The position numbers and the translations under genes are program-made. From Tahibacter soli (GTDB lineage Bacteria; Pseudomonadota; Gammaproteobacteria; Xanthomonadales; Rhodanobacteraceae): a DNA stretch of 64,000 bases. Location: the NCBI RefSeq assembly GCF_025717065.2, contig NZ_JAOVZO020000019.1, positions 62,001-126,000 of the forward strand. The letters run 5' to 3'. The notes below the pieces were generated by a model. The model saw nothing but the letters and a program-made list of their open reading frames with translations, was not told the DNA's origin and did not search any database. Below, piece by piece: positions 17,326-27,881 of the stretch (within the stretch, counting starts at the first letter, position 1; each line of letters starts with the position of its first letter).

Positions 17326-18321
17326 CTACGGCAGCGCGACGCGTTCGAGCAGTCGCGCGACGACCTGCTGCGGACGCACGCCTTCGGCTTCGGCCTCGTA
17401 GTTGAGCAGCACGCGATGGCGCAGCACGTCCGGTGCGACGGCGTGCACGTCGTCGGGCAGTACGTAGTCGCGGCCGGCGAGCCAGGCGTGTGCGCGCGCG
17501 CAGCGGTCGAGCGCGATCGTGCCGCGCGGGCTCGCGCCGTAGGCGATCCAGCGCGCGAGGTCGGCGTCGTGCGCGGCCGGCTCGCGCGTGGCGATCACGA
17601 GTTCGACGATGTAGCGCTCGAGCGCGGGCGCGAGGTGCAGGTCGAGCACGGCCTCGCGCGCGGCGAAGATCTGCGCTTGCGTCACGCGCTGCGGCGGCGC
17701 CGGCGCGTGATGCATTTCGGCCTTCGCGCGGGCGCGGGCGAGCTTGAGGATGGCCGCTTCGGCGTCGGCGTCGGGGTAGTCGATCGCGACGTGCATCAGA
17801 AAGCGGTCGAGCTGCGCTTCGGGCAGCGGATACGTGCCCTCCTGCTCGATCGGGTTCTGCGTCGCCATCACGAGAAACAGCGGCGGCAGCGGATAGGTCG
17901 TGCAGCCGACCGTGACCTGGCGCTCGCCCATCGCCTCGAGCAGCGCCGACTGCACCTTCGCCGGCGCGCGGTTCACTTCGTCGGCGAGCAGAAGATTGTG
18001 GAAAATCGGACCGCGCTGGAATTCGAAGCGCGCTTCCTGCGGACGGTAGATTTCCGTACCGGTGAGGTCGGCGGGCAGAAGGTCGGGCGTGAACTGTACG
18101 CGATGAAAGTCGGCCTGGATGCGCGCGGCCAGTTCCTTGATCGCGGTGGTCTTGGCCAGGCCCGGCGCACCTTCGACGAGCAGGTGCCCGTCGGCGAGGA
18201 GCGCGATCAGCAGGCGGTCGATCAGTCGCGACTGGCCGATGATGCACTGCGCAAGATCGGCGCGCAGCGCGGAAAACGTGTCGGCGAGCGCCGCGGGGCG
18301 CTCTCGTTCGGGTAGATCCAT
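17326..18321 (-). CDS. moxR: MoxR-family AAA+ ATPase
   Basis: The 331-aa cytoplasmic ATPase has Walker A GAPGLAKT (residues 51-58), Walker B LLLADE (about 110-115) followed by the MoxR-typical VNRAPAKVQSALLEAMGE, sensor 1 ATQNP and a C-terminal lid domain. MoxR ATPases act as chaperone-like partners for VWA proteins. It is the first gene of a six-gene coupled operon reaching 11312. The region upstream (18322-18438) separates it from the EAL gene and must contain the operon promoter; I saw TTTAAC and GATAGT hexamers there but not at a standard spacing. Confidence 0.93.
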   Translation of the reverse strand: MDLPERERPAALADTFSALRADLAQCIIGQSRLIDRLLIALLADGHLLVEGAPGLAKTTAIKELAARIQADFHRVQFTPDLLPADLTGTEIYRPQEARFEFQRGPIFHNLLLADEVNRAPAKVQSALLEAMGERQVTVGCTTYPLPPLFLVMATQNPIEQEGTYPLPEAQLDRFLMHVAIDYPDADAEAAILKLARARAKAEMHHAPAPPQRVTQAQIFAAREAVLDLHLAPALERYIVELVIATREPAAHDADLARWIAYGASPRGTIALDRCARAHAWLAGRDYVLPDDVHAVAPDVLRHRVLLNYEAEAEGVRPQQVVARLLERVALP

Positions 18322-18438
18322 GAGTCGCGAAGTCCGGTTGGGCCGTGTGCGGCCGCTTCGACCACTATCGAGCGGAAAAGTTTATCGATCGTTAAACGCG
18401 CCGGAAGCGCCGGGGCGGACAGGTTCGCGCTACGGGCG

Positions 18439-19611
18439 TTACAACAGGGCGAGCGCTTCGGGCACCGGCAGCGGCTTGCCGATCAGCCAGCCCTGCGCGT
18501 AGCGGCAGCCGAGTTCGCGCAGCTGGCGCAGCTGCAGTTCGGTTTCCACGCCTTCGGCGACGATGTCGCAGTCGAGCGAGTGGGCCATGCCGACGATGGC
18601 GCGCACGATCGCGTAGCAGCGCGGATCGCTCATCTGCCGGATGAAGCCCTGGTCCATCTTGAGCGTATCGAACTCGAGCTTGTGCAAATGGCCGAGGTTG
18701 GAATAGCCGGTGCCGAAATCGTCGAGCGCGACCTTCATGCCGGCGCCGTGGCAGCGCGCGATGATGCCCGAGACGCGTTCGTAGTCGAGCACGAGGCTTT
18801 CGGTGATTTCGATCTTCAGCCGGCGCGGCGCGACGCCGCCGGCGACGAGCGCGGCGAGAAACCGGTCGAGCAGGCCCGGATCGTCGAGCTGACGCCCCGA
18901 CACGTTCAGCGCGACGAACGGCGCCGCGTCGCCGTCGCCGCCGATGCGGCGCAGTGCGTTGCAGACTTCGGCCAGTACGTAGTCGCCGATCGGCAGGATC
19001 AGCGACGTTTCTTCGGCGAGTTTGATGAAATCGGCCGGCGAGACGGGACCGCGCTCCGGATGCGTCCAGCGCGTGAGCGCCTCGAAGCCGGCGACGCGGT
19101 TCGTCGAGATCTCGAGGATCGGCTGCAGGCGCACCTCGAGTTCGCGCCGTTCGAGCGCTTCGCGCAGCTCGCTTTCCAGGCGGATCTTGTCGAGCGCCAC
19201 GGCCGCGTCCTGCGCGCGCGCGTCGCGCACCTGCGCCGACGGCGCCGGTTCGCGCTGGCCCGACAACTGCGCGAGCGCCGAACGGTAACGCGTGAGCTGG
19301 CTCAGCAGCAGCGCACGGACGACCGGGTCGGCATCGTCGAGGCGTTCGGCGAACTGCGTGCGGTCGATCGGCGTCAGCACGCAATCGGTCAGCGCGGTCG
19401 CGGTCGCGGTACGCGGAGAGTCGTCGATCACCGCCATTTCGCCGAGCAGGTCGCCGGCGACGAGCACGCCGAGCCGGCGGCTTTCCTCGCCGTGGCGGGT
19501 GGTGACCTCGATTTCGCCCTGTTCGAGCAGAAACGCCGATGTCGGCGCGTCGCCCTGCCGGAACAGCACGCTGCCGGCGCTCACCTCGACACGGAACGAC
19601 GATAGGGACAT
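18439..19611 (-). CDS. Cyclic-di-GMP phosphodiesterase with N-terminal cyclic-nucleotide-binding domain
   Basis: The 390-aa soluble protein has a cNMP-binding fold (about 5-115; GDLLGEMAVIDDSPRTATA is the phosphate cassette with its arginine), a short linker and a complete EAL domain (about 150-388). The EAL motifs appear intact: FEALTRW, NVSGRQL, EITES, DDFGTGYSNL, AEGVET and a QGWLIGKP end, so c-di-GMP hydrolysis is likely. No GGDEF domain is present. AAGGAGG 8 nt before 19611 fixes the start. A cAMP- or cGMP-sensing phosphodiesterase beside pilus genes suggests control of surface behaviour; that link is inferred. Confidence 0.92.
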   Translation of the reverse strand: MSLSSFRVEVSAGSVLFRQGDAPTSAFLLEQGEIEVTTRHGEESRRLGVLVAGDLLGEMAVIDDSPRTATATALTDCVLTPIDRTQFAERLDDADPVVRALLLSQLTRYRSALAQLSGQREPAPSAQVRDARAQDAAVALDKIRLESELREALERRELEVRLQPILEISTNRVAGFEALTRWTHPERGPVSPADFIKLAEETSLILPIGDYVLAEVCNALRRIGGDGDAAPFVALNVSGRQLDDPGLLDRFLAALVAGGVAPRRLKIEITESLVLDYERVSGIIARCHGAGMKVALDDFGTGYSNLGHLHKLEFDTLKMDQGFIRQMSDPRCYAIVRAIVGMAHSLDCDIVAEGVETELQLRQLRELGCRYAQGWLIGKPLPVPEALALL

Positions 19612-19671
19612 GCGCGTCCTCCTTGCGGGCCGATCGTAGCAGCGTTGCCGCCGTGCCGTAGGCCCGAAAAG

Positions 19672-19701
19672 AACGAGGGCCGCATGTGCGGCCCTCGTTT
19701 T
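19672..19701 (-). terminator. Rho-independent terminator after the Ig-like lipoprotein gene
   Basis: A perfect GC-rich stem (CGAGGGCCGC with GCGGCCCTCG around a 4-base loop) lies about 20 bp past the stop at 19721 and is followed on the minus strand by TTCTTTT. It separates the lipoprotein gene from the EAL gene. Confidence 0.8.
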
Positions 19702-19720
19702 CAACGCGTTGCGGTGATGT

Positions 19721-22372
19721 TTACGGCGGGGTTTGCGCGGTCGCCGTGCAGGTCTGCGCCGACGACAGCGTCAGGGTGGCGGAACTGGACGTCCCGACCT
19801 GAGCGCAACTGCCGGAGAAGACCACGGTCGGTGCCGGGGTCGCCGCGAGGCAAGCCGGCGGACCGGTACGCGTGGCGGTCAGCGTGATCTCCGTACCCGA
19901 CGGGAAGTTGCCCGTGCAGGCCTGCGGAGCCGTGGCACCGGCGGCGACGCCGCAGGTGAGGCCGGTCGGCGCGCTGGTGACGGTTACGCCGCACGTGTTG
20001 GCAGGCGCACCCACCGGCGTGGCCACGGCGTTGACGGTCAGCGCGATCGTCGCACCGGTCGGGCACGCGCCCGCCGGCGGCGGCGGGCTGACGCCCGCAC
20101 CCAGCGTGCACAGGTTGATGCCCGTGAACGACACGGTGGCCGTTTCGCCGGTCGGCGTGCGGAACGTACACGTGGCGCTGCCGGCCGAACCGAAGCGGTT
20201 GAGATTCACGTTGCTGATGACGGCCGTCGTCTGGCCCTGCGCGTTCGTCACGCCCGGACCGGAGTCGAGCGATACGTCGCCCGAGCAGGTGCCGCCGATC
20301 GTCACGCTCGGAACCGGGTTGCCGGCGCCGTCGCGCAGCGTCAGCGTGACCGTGCCGCCGGTACCGACGAAGGCCGTCGGGTTGGCATTGAGGATGAGGT
20401 TGCCGCCGGCCGTGATCGTCACTTCCGCCGGATCTTCCGCATCCACGTTCGAGAAGACCACGCGCGGGCCGTCGCCGCCGGCGCCGCCGCCGGCGACGCC
20501 GATCGTGCGCACGACCGCGGTCAGGCAGCCGTCGGCACCCGTCGCGCTGGCGGTGATGCCGGCGCCGGCGACGCCGTCGACCGTACCGGAACCGCTACCC
20601 AGGTTGGCGAAGCCGAAGGGGATGAACTGGCCCTGCAGCGCGCTGTTGAGCGCATCGCGCAGACAGACGCGGACGTTGACGGTGGTGTTGCCCGGAATCG
20701 TCGCCGGCGCCGCCGTGATGCGCACCGGCAGCATGCCAGCGTAGCGCATCAGCTTGATGTCGCTAACTTTCTTGACAGCGCCGGTGCTGGCAACCGAGTC
20801 GCCCTGTGCAAACAGGTAGACCGCCTTGCCCAGACGCGTGACCGGATAGGTCAGCTGGACCGACGCGACACCCTTGGCGTCGGTGACGCCGTCGGCCGTG
20901 ATGTTGCCGTCGACCGCGCGGCCGATGACGTACGGGATGACCGCTCCGGCGTCGACGCTGTTGCCGGTGTCGTCGTTGCGGTTGAACGGCGTGACGACGT
21001 TGAGGCTGCCCGCGTTGTTGATCGACGCGATCGTGCGCGAGCTTTCGAGGTCGCGGTTGCCCGGCACGAGGTCGCCGAACACGAGCAGCGTATCGCCGGG
21101 GCCCGCGCCGCCGCCGGCCGTCGTGAAGCGGCCGTTCGGCGCCGTGAACAGCGTACCGTTTTCCTGCGGGTTGCCGTCGGTACCGGTGATCGAGAACGTG
21201 CCCGGGCCTTCCGACGGGAAGCCCGTCAAGGGAGCGTCGAGCTGACCGAAGCGCACCGGCTGATTGATCACCGGATTGCCCTGGCGGTCGGTCGCGAGTG
21301 CGCTGACGGTCAGGCTGTACGTGCCGTTGTGGAACGGCGGCGCGGTGCCCGGATCGGTCGGGCCGGCGGTGCCGTCCACCGGATTGGCGTACAGCGCGTT
21401 GGTATCCGGACGCGTGATCGCGAGGCTGAAGAGCTTGCCGTCGGACACGACGACACTCGTGGTCGTGACCAGCGCGTCGCTGATGCCGTTGTCGACGTTG
21501 TTGTCGCCGCGGTCGACCGTGGCGCGGATCTGGATCGGTCCTTCGACCGTGCCGGAGCGGAACGAAACGGCCGCGACGCCCTGCACCGTGCGCACCTTGA
21601 TCGACTGGCCGGTCTGCGAACCGCCTGCGCCGAGGCCCGACAGCGAGCCGTTGTTCGGGCTGCCGATGACTTCAAACTGCACGTTGTTGAACGAGTTGTT
21701 GCCGCTGACCGGGTCGGGAATCAGCTGGCCGCCGCCGTCGCGCACCACCGCAGTGATCAGCGACGACGTTTCGCCGCCCGAATTCTGCAGGTAGATGCCG
21801 GACGGCGATGCGCCCATCAGGATCGACGCCGGCAACGGAGCCGTCGCGTTCTGCACGGTGAACGTCAGCGTCTTGGAGATCGTCTGGTTCGAATCGGCAT
21901 CGCGCGCGGTCACGGTGATCGTGCCGGTGCCGGATACCGTGCCCGAATGCACGAAGATCGTCGCGACGCCGCCGGTCACGTCGACCGGGCCGCTGCCGAG
22001 CTTGTCGCGGAACTCGTTGCCGCGCAGGTAGCTGCCGTCCGGATTGGTTTCGATCGCCGTCGCGGGATCGTCGAGCGTCGAGAACGAAATCACCGAAACC
22101 GGAGACGCCGACACGGCGACTTCCTGTCCGGAAACGAGATCGCCGTTGGGCCGGCGCCAGGTGATGCCGACTTCGGCCATGAACGGCGAACCGATGAACG
22201 GTCCGACAACACTGCTGTTGACCGGCAGGGTCGTGGTCGTCGCGGTCAGCGTCAGCGTTCCGCTCGTCGGCGGATTCAACGCGCCGTTGTCGCCGCTGCC
22301 GCCGCCACCGCCGCAGCTGGCCAGCAGCACGCCGGTCAGCAGCAGCCCGAGGCTTTTTGTGAAGACTTTCAT
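19721..22372 (-). CDS. Large Ig-like-repeat lipoprotein downstream of pilQ
   Basis: The 883-aa product begins with a lipoprotein signal (lipobox LLASC, Cys20) followed by a poly-Gly linker. The rest is Thr/Ser/Gly/Val-rich beta-sandwich sequence resembling bacterial Ig-like (Big_1, invasin-type) repeats, with recurring phrases such as VTDAKGVASVQLTY and TNAQGQTTAVISNV. The last 200 residues are Cys-containing. It should sit on the outer membrane facing outward or inward. GGAGAG 6 nt before 22372 supports that start over 22402. It follows pilQ by about 90 bp on the same strand and may be co-transcribed. A role in adhesion or pilus support is inference only. Confidence 0.8.
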   Translation of the reverse strand: MKVFTKSLGLLLTGVLLASCGGGGGSGDNGALNPPTSGTLTLTATTTTLPVNSSVVGPFIGSPFMAEVGITWRRPNGDLVSGQEVAVSASPVSVISFSTLDDPATAIETNPDGSYLRGNEFRDKLGSGPVDVTGGVATIFVHSGTVSGTGTITVTARDADSNQTISKTLTFTVQNATAPLPASILMGASPSGIYLQNSGGETSSLITAVVRDGGGQLIPDPVSGNNSFNNVQFEVIGSPNNGSLSGLGAGGSQTGQSIKVRTVQGVAAVSFRSGTVEGPIQIRATVDRGDNNVDNGISDALVTTTSVVVSDGKLFSLAITRPDTNALYANPVDGTAGPTDPGTAPPFHNGTYSLTVSALATDRQGNPVINQPVRFGQLDAPLTGFPSEGPGTFSITGTDGNPQENGTLFTAPNGRFTTAGGGAGPGDTLLVFGDLVPGNRDLESSRTIASINNAGSLNVVTPFNRNDDTGNSVDAGAVIPYVIGRAVDGNITADGVTDAKGVASVQLTYPVTRLGKAVYLFAQGDSVASTGAVKKVSDIKLMRYAGMLPVRITAAPATIPGNTTVNVRVCLRDALNSALQGQFIPFGFANLGSGSGTVDGVAGAGITASATGADGCLTAVVRTIGVAGGGAGGDGPRVVFSNVDAEDPAEVTITAGGNLILNANPTAFVGTGGTVTLTLRDGAGNPVPSVTIGGTCSGDVSLDSGPGVTNAQGQTTAVISNVNLNRFGSAGSATCTFRTPTGETATVSFTGINLCTLGAGVSPPPPAGACPTGATIALTVNAVATPVGAPANTCGVTVTSAPTGLTCGVAAGATAPQACTGNFPSGTEITLTATRTGPPACLAATPAPTVVFSGSCAQVGTSSSATLTLSSAQTCTATAQTPP

Positions 22373-22459
22373 GTCGTCTCTCCGAAGCTCGCAGTTCGTC
22401 AAAACTCAAGGTCCGCCGCGGCGACTGCGAGCGCCGCCGGGCGCGAGCTCAATCCAGGA

Positions 22460-24718
22460 TTATTTCAAGCTTTCGTTAAGAATCCGCGGCGTCACGAAGA
22501 TCAGCAGTTCCGCCTTGTTCACTTCCTTGTTCTTGTTGCGGAACAAGGCGCCGACCGCCGGAATGTCGCCGAGGAACGGCACTTTCTTCAGATCGTTGCG
22601 ACGCTCGACTTCGTACACGCCGCCGAGCACCACGGTCTGGCCGTCGTCGACGAGCACCGAGGTGTTGATCTCGCGCTTGTCGATCTGCGGCACGAAACCG
22701 CCGCCGGGATTGGCGATGAGATCGGCGATGTTGTCCTTCTTGACCGCGAGCGCCAGGAACACGCGCTCGTCGTTCGTGATCGTCGGCGTCACCTTGAGTT
22801 CGAGCACGGCGTCCTTGAACTGCACGGTCGCCTGGCTGATGCCGCTGCCGCCGCCCGTGAACGTCACGTAGCCGATTTCCTGGCCCTGCTTGATGACCGC
22901 TTCCTGCTGGTTGGCGGTGATCACGCGCGGGCTGGAAATCACTTCGCCCTTGTTCTCGGTCTGCGCGGCCGAAAGCTCGAGATCGAGCAGGTAGTCGGCG
23001 CCGAGAATCGCGAGGCCGAAGCTGCCGGCCGGACTCGACACCGGCATGTTGACGCCCAGACGATTGTTCAGCGACGGCGCGGCGACGCCGCCGGGCAGGA
23101 TGCCCGGAACCGCGGCCGGAAGGCCGCGACCGCCGTTGAAGCGGTTGTTCAGCACGGCGTTCGTCATCTGGTCGGTGCCCGCGGCAGTGCCGGAGGTCGT
23201 GACGACGTTGCCGTGACGGTCTTCGTAGCCGCCGCTGATGCCGAAGCGGACGCCGAGTTCGCGCGCGAACGTGTCGCTCGCGACCACGATGCGCGATTCG
23301 ATCAGCACCTGCTGCACCGGACGATCGAGTGTCAGTACGAGGTCGCGGATTTCGCGGAGCTTGTCCGGCGTGTCGTTGACGAGCAGCGTGTTGGTGCGCT
23401 CGTCGAACGTGACGCTGCCGCGCGTGGACAGGAAGCCGCGCGAACCGCCCGAGCTGGACGAGGTGCTGCCACCGGAACCGCTGGCCGCCGAGTTTTCCTG
23501 CGGCTTGCTGATCAGCGCGGCGATGTCCTTGGCCTTGCCGTAGCTGACCGGAATGTACGCGGACTGCAGCTCGACGCGCTGTTCGAGCGCGATGCGCGCG
23601 TCTTCGATCGCCTGTTCGCGATCGGCGATTTCCTTCTGCGGCGCCACCCAGATCACGTTGTCGCGGCGGCGCTTGTCCAGGCCCTTGGCCTGCAGCACGA
23701 GATCGAGCGCCTGGTCCCAGGGCACGTTGATCAGGCGCAGCGTGACGTTGCCCTGCACCGTGTCGGCGACGACGATGTTGAGATCGGAAACGTCGGCGAT
23801 CAGCTGCAGCACGGAACGCGTCGGGATGTCCTGGAAATTGAACGTCACGCGGGCGCCGGTGTATTCGGGCGGCGCGTTCTTGTCCTTCTTCTTGTCCGCG
23901 TCGGCCCGCTTGGGCGCGATCTCGAGCACGTACTCGTTACCGGACTGGTAGGCGAGCTGCTCGAACGGCCCCTTGGCGGAGATCTCCATGCGCGCGCCGT
24001 TGCCGCGCGAGCGCGTCTCGATGATCTGCACCGGCGTTGCGAAGTCGAGCACGTCCAGCCGCTGGGCGAGATTGGCCGGCAGCTTCGCGTTGTACAGATC
24101 GAGCGTCATCTTGTCGCCGTCGCGCTTCACGTCGGTCGTCGCTCCCTCGCCCGAGAACGTCACGAGGATGCGTCCCTCGCCGTTCTTGCCGCGCCGGAAG
24201 TCGATATTGGAGATTTCGACGCCGCCCGCCGCGACCGCCTTGGTCGGATCGGAGTGGCCGGCCGCGGTCGATGCGGCAGACCCGGTGATGCCGTTGCCGA
24301 TCGTCACGAGCAGCGTGTTGCCGTCGATCTTCGTTTCGTAGCTCGACGGACGTACGAGATCGACGACGACGCGCGTGCGTCCCGCCGCCTCGACGGCCGA
24401 CACGGCCGTGGTCGAGCCGATGTTGATGTCGACGTTGCGCTGGGTAAGCCCGCTGCGCGTGTCGGCGAGGTCCAGCGCGATACGCGGCGGCGTATCGGTC
24501 GTGAACACCTGCGGTTCGTTGACCGGGCCGGCCAGCTTCAAGGTCAGTTCGACCTTGCCTCCGGGCAGACTGTTGTAGGTGATCTTTTCCAGCACGTTCT
24601 CGGCGTGCGCGCTGCCGATGCCGGCGGCGCCGGCGATAAGCAGGAACGCGCAGCGCAGGGCCCTGCGGACGACGGGACCAGACACACGTCCCTGATGGTT
24701 GGCAGCTGTCGTAGTCAT
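22460..24718 (-). CDS. pilQ: Type IV pilus secretin PilQ
   Basis: The 752-aa protein has a signal peptide (ending SAHA near residue 40), two AMIN-type peptidoglycan-binding domains (about 42-280), an STN domain (VTFNFQDIPTRSVLQLIADVSDLNIV), a secretin N-domain and the C-terminal secretin barrel. The barrel has VPFLGDIPAVGALFRNK and LLIFVTPRI near the end. A Ser/Gly-rich linker interrupts the N-domain. It forms the outer-membrane pore through which the pilus extends and retracts. GGGGGTGA precedes the ATG at 24718. It is the last gene of pilMNOPQ; aroKB, often next, is absent. Confidence 0.95.
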   Translation of the reverse strand: MTTTAANHQGRVSGPVVRRALRCAFLLIAGAAGIGSAHAENVLEKITYNSLPGGKVELTLKLAGPVNEPQVFTTDTPPRIALDLADTRSGLTQRNVDINIGSTTAVSAVEAAGRTRVVVDLVRPSSYETKIDGNTLLVTIGNGITGSAASTAAGHSDPTKAVAAGGVEISNIDFRRGKNGEGRILVTFSGEGATTDVKRDGDKMTLDLYNAKLPANLAQRLDVLDFATPVQIIETRSRGNGARMEISAKGPFEQLAYQSGNEYVLEIAPKRADADKKKDKNAPPEYTGARVTFNFQDIPTRSVLQLIADVSDLNIVVADTVQGNVTLRLINVPWDQALDLVLQAKGLDKRRRDNVIWVAPQKEIADREQAIEDARIALEQRVELQSAYIPVSYGKAKDIAALISKPQENSAASGSGGSTSSSSGGSRGFLSTRGSVTFDERTNTLLVNDTPDKLREIRDLVLTLDRPVQQVLIESRIVVASDTFARELGVRFGISGGYEDRHGNVVTTSGTAAGTDQMTNAVLNNRFNGGRGLPAAVPGILPGGVAAPSLNNRLGVNMPVSSPAGSFGLAILGADYLLDLELSAAQTENKGEVISSPRVITANQQEAVIKQGQEIGYVTFTGGGSGISQATVQFKDAVLELKVTPTITNDERVFLALAVKKDNIADLIANPGGGFVPQIDKREINTSVLVDDGQTVVLGGVYEVERRNDLKKVPFLGDIPAVGALFRNKNKEVNKAELLIFVTPRILNESLK

Positions 24719-24741
24719 GAAAGTCACCCCCAATGGGCCTC

Positions 24742-25260
24742 TTATTTGTCACCTAGAGCGATTGACGCCTGACGCTCCATCCAACCGCCGGCACCATTCG
24801 GTACAAGTTCGACCACTTCGACGCGGTCTTCTGCGATGAGCGTGATCTTTCCGTAGTTCTGACCCAGGTAGTTGCCCTGGTGGACACGATGTACGACGCC
24901 GTCCGGGTCCTTGACGAGCCCTTCGAGCGCATCGCCGACGCCGATCGTGCCGACCATCGCGAGGCCGTCGAGCGGGAAGCTTTCGAGTGCTTCCTTGACG
25001 CGGCCGTCATCCGGACGCGGACCCGTACCGATCGAGTCGTCGCGTGCCTCTTCGGCGCTCGGACTGAACGGGTCGCGCATTTCCTGATCTTTGTACTCGA
25101 ACGTTTCGAACGTCTTGACGGTCGGCAGCGGCTCGATCGGAGCGCCTTTTTTCGCCTTTTCGGCGGCCACCCAGTCTTCGAGGTCGCGGCGACCGGCCGT
25201 GCAGCCCGTCAGCACCAGCGCGGCCAGGACGACAGATCCTGCGATTCGCATACGCATCAT
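24742..25260 (-). CDS. pilP: Type IV pilus inner-membrane lipoprotein PilP
   Basis: The 172-aa product starts with a lipoprotein signal (lipobox LVLTGC, Cys20). A flexible acidic and basic linker follows, then a beta-rich C-terminal domain (about 95-172) with the VHRVHQGNYLGQNYGKI segment typical of PilP. PilP bridges the PilNO inner-membrane complex and the PilQ secretin. The start ATG shares one base with the pilO stop (TGATG); a second in-frame ATG lies right after it. Confidence 0.93.
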   Translation of the reverse strand: MMRMRIAGSVVLAALVLTGCTAGRRDLEDWVAAEKAKKGAPIEPLPTVKTFETFEYKDQEMRDPFSPSAEEARDDSIGTGPRPDDGRVKEALESFPLDGLAMVGTIGVGDALEGLVKDPDGVVHRVHQGNYLGQNYGKITLIAEDRVEVVELVPNGAGGWMERQASIALGDK

Positions 25261-25964
25261 CAGTGGCCTCCCGCCGGCGTAGCAGGTGGCGGCGGCACCG
25301 CTGCGGGAGCGCCGGCAGCGCCTGGCGCACCGGGAGCCGCGGCCGGCGTTTCGTCGTCTTCGACGTAGCGATACGTTTTCACGGTTCCTTCCAGCGTCAG
25401 CGTTCCGCCCGAAATGACGCTCTTGCCCGCCGGGGCCGCGTTCTTCGGACTCAGGGAAACGTCGTGCATCGTGAGAATCACCACGCGCGGCAACGACGCC
25501 ACGCCGCTGATGAACGAACCGAACTGGTGATAGGTGCCCACCATGCGCAGCCTGATCGGCTTTTCGGCGTAGAACTCCTTCACCGTCTCGGCGCCCGGCT
25601 CGAACAGGTCGTTCTCGATGCCCGACGCCTGCGCCGTCTGCGACACGTCGACCAGAAGCTCCGGCATTTCCGTCTTGCTCGGCAGCTGCCGCAGCATCTG
25701 GCGCAGCATGTCTTTCATTTCCTCGAGCTGCACGGTCAGCGCTTCGAGGTTGACGGCCTTGGCCTGCTTGGTCGTGAAGTCGCGCTTGAGCTGTACTTCT
25801 TTCTGCACCTTCGATTCGAACTCTTCCTGCTGGCCCTTGATCTGGAAGTACCAGCCGGCGAGGCAGATGATCGCGAACAGCAGAAAGCAGAAGACGAGCT
25901 TTACGCCCTGCGGCCAGTTGCCGACGTTTTGCGGATCGAGATCGCGAAAGTCGGAAAATTTCAT
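25260..25964 (-). CDS. pilO: Type IV pilus alignment protein PilO
   Basis: The 234-aa bitopic protein has a short cytoplasmic N-terminus, one membrane helix (about 22-40), a coiled coil (about 42-95) and a ferredoxin-like periplasmic domain (about 100-205). The tail is Ala/Pro-rich. PilO pairs with PilN and binds PilP. The ATG at 25964 overlaps the pilN stop (ATGA). The longer frame to 26144 is inside pilN and not used. Confidence 0.93.
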   Translation of the reverse strand: MKFSDFRDLDPQNVGNWPQGVKLVFCFLLFAIICLAGWYFQIKGQQEEFESKVQKEVQLKRDFTTKQAKAVNLEALTVQLEEMKDMLRQMLRQLPSKTEMPELLVDVSQTAQASGIENDLFEPGAETVKEFYAEKPIRLRMVGTYHQFGSFISGVASLPRVVILTMHDVSLSPKNAAPAGKSVISGGTLTLEGTVKTYRYVEDDETPAAAPGAPGAAGAPAAVPPPPATPAGGH

Positions 25965-26586
25965 GGCTTCGCCCCCGCTGCCGGCTGGGGCGGCACGGCC
26001 GTACCCGGCGCGACGCCCGTCTGTTCTTCTTCTTCGCTGCCGGCCGGCTTGCGCAGCTTCACGTCCATCGTGAAGTCGTACGGCATGCGCTTGTCGTCGA
26101 CGCGCTTGATTTCGGTTTTCTTGAGGTCGGGCCGGCCGAGCCACTGCGACGCCTCGACGTTACGCATGTACGTCGCGACGCTCGCGTTCGACTGCGCCAC
26201 GCCGACCAGCGTCAGCACGTCGCCCGCCTGCTTGAGACTCGTCAGGCGAACGCCGTCGGGAATCGTGCGCACCAGTTCGTCGAACATGTGCACCATCTGC
26301 GAGCGGTTCGCCTGCAGCTGCTCGATGACCTGCTTGCGCGCGAGCAGCTTGCCGCGGGTCTTGTCGAGTTCCTTGATCTTGTCGAGCCGTTTTTCGACTT
26401 CTTTGATTTCCTGCTGGAGGTACGCGTTGCGATCGTCCTGGTTTTCCAGGCGCGCGTTCATCCACATCATCGCCGCGACGAACACCGCGGCGCCGGCGAG
26501 CGCCGACATGCCGAGCATGATGTAGAACTCGCGCTCGCGTACCTTGCGCCGTTCGGCGCGCCAGGGCAGTAGGTTTATTCTGGCCA

Positions 26587-26587
<1 letters not shown>
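25961..26587 (-). CDS. pilN: Type IV pilus assembly protein PilN
   Basis: The 208-aa protein begins MARINLLPWR, the conserved cytoplasmic motif that inserts into PilM. A membrane helix (about 22-43), coiled coil (about 45-90) and periplasmic ferredoxin-like domain follow. The Pro/Ala/Glu-rich tail resembles that of PilO. The start at 26587, sharing one base with the pilM stop (TGATG), is certain from the INLLPWR motif. Confidence 0.95.
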
Positions 26588-27783
<1,196 letters not shown>

Positions 27784-27881
27784 GCAGCGCAGGAGTTTTC
27801 GCTACCGGGCGAAGCCGGGCACGTTCTATACTCCGGCCCAAGTCGCGCCGACTTTGATTGCCATCACATTCCCGGTTCAAC

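Noticed and set aside
19733-24772. Plus-strand open frame of 1679 codons opposite the lipoprotein and pilQ
   Set aside because: Arg/Ala/Asp-rich shadow produced by high GC on the antisense strand of firm genes.
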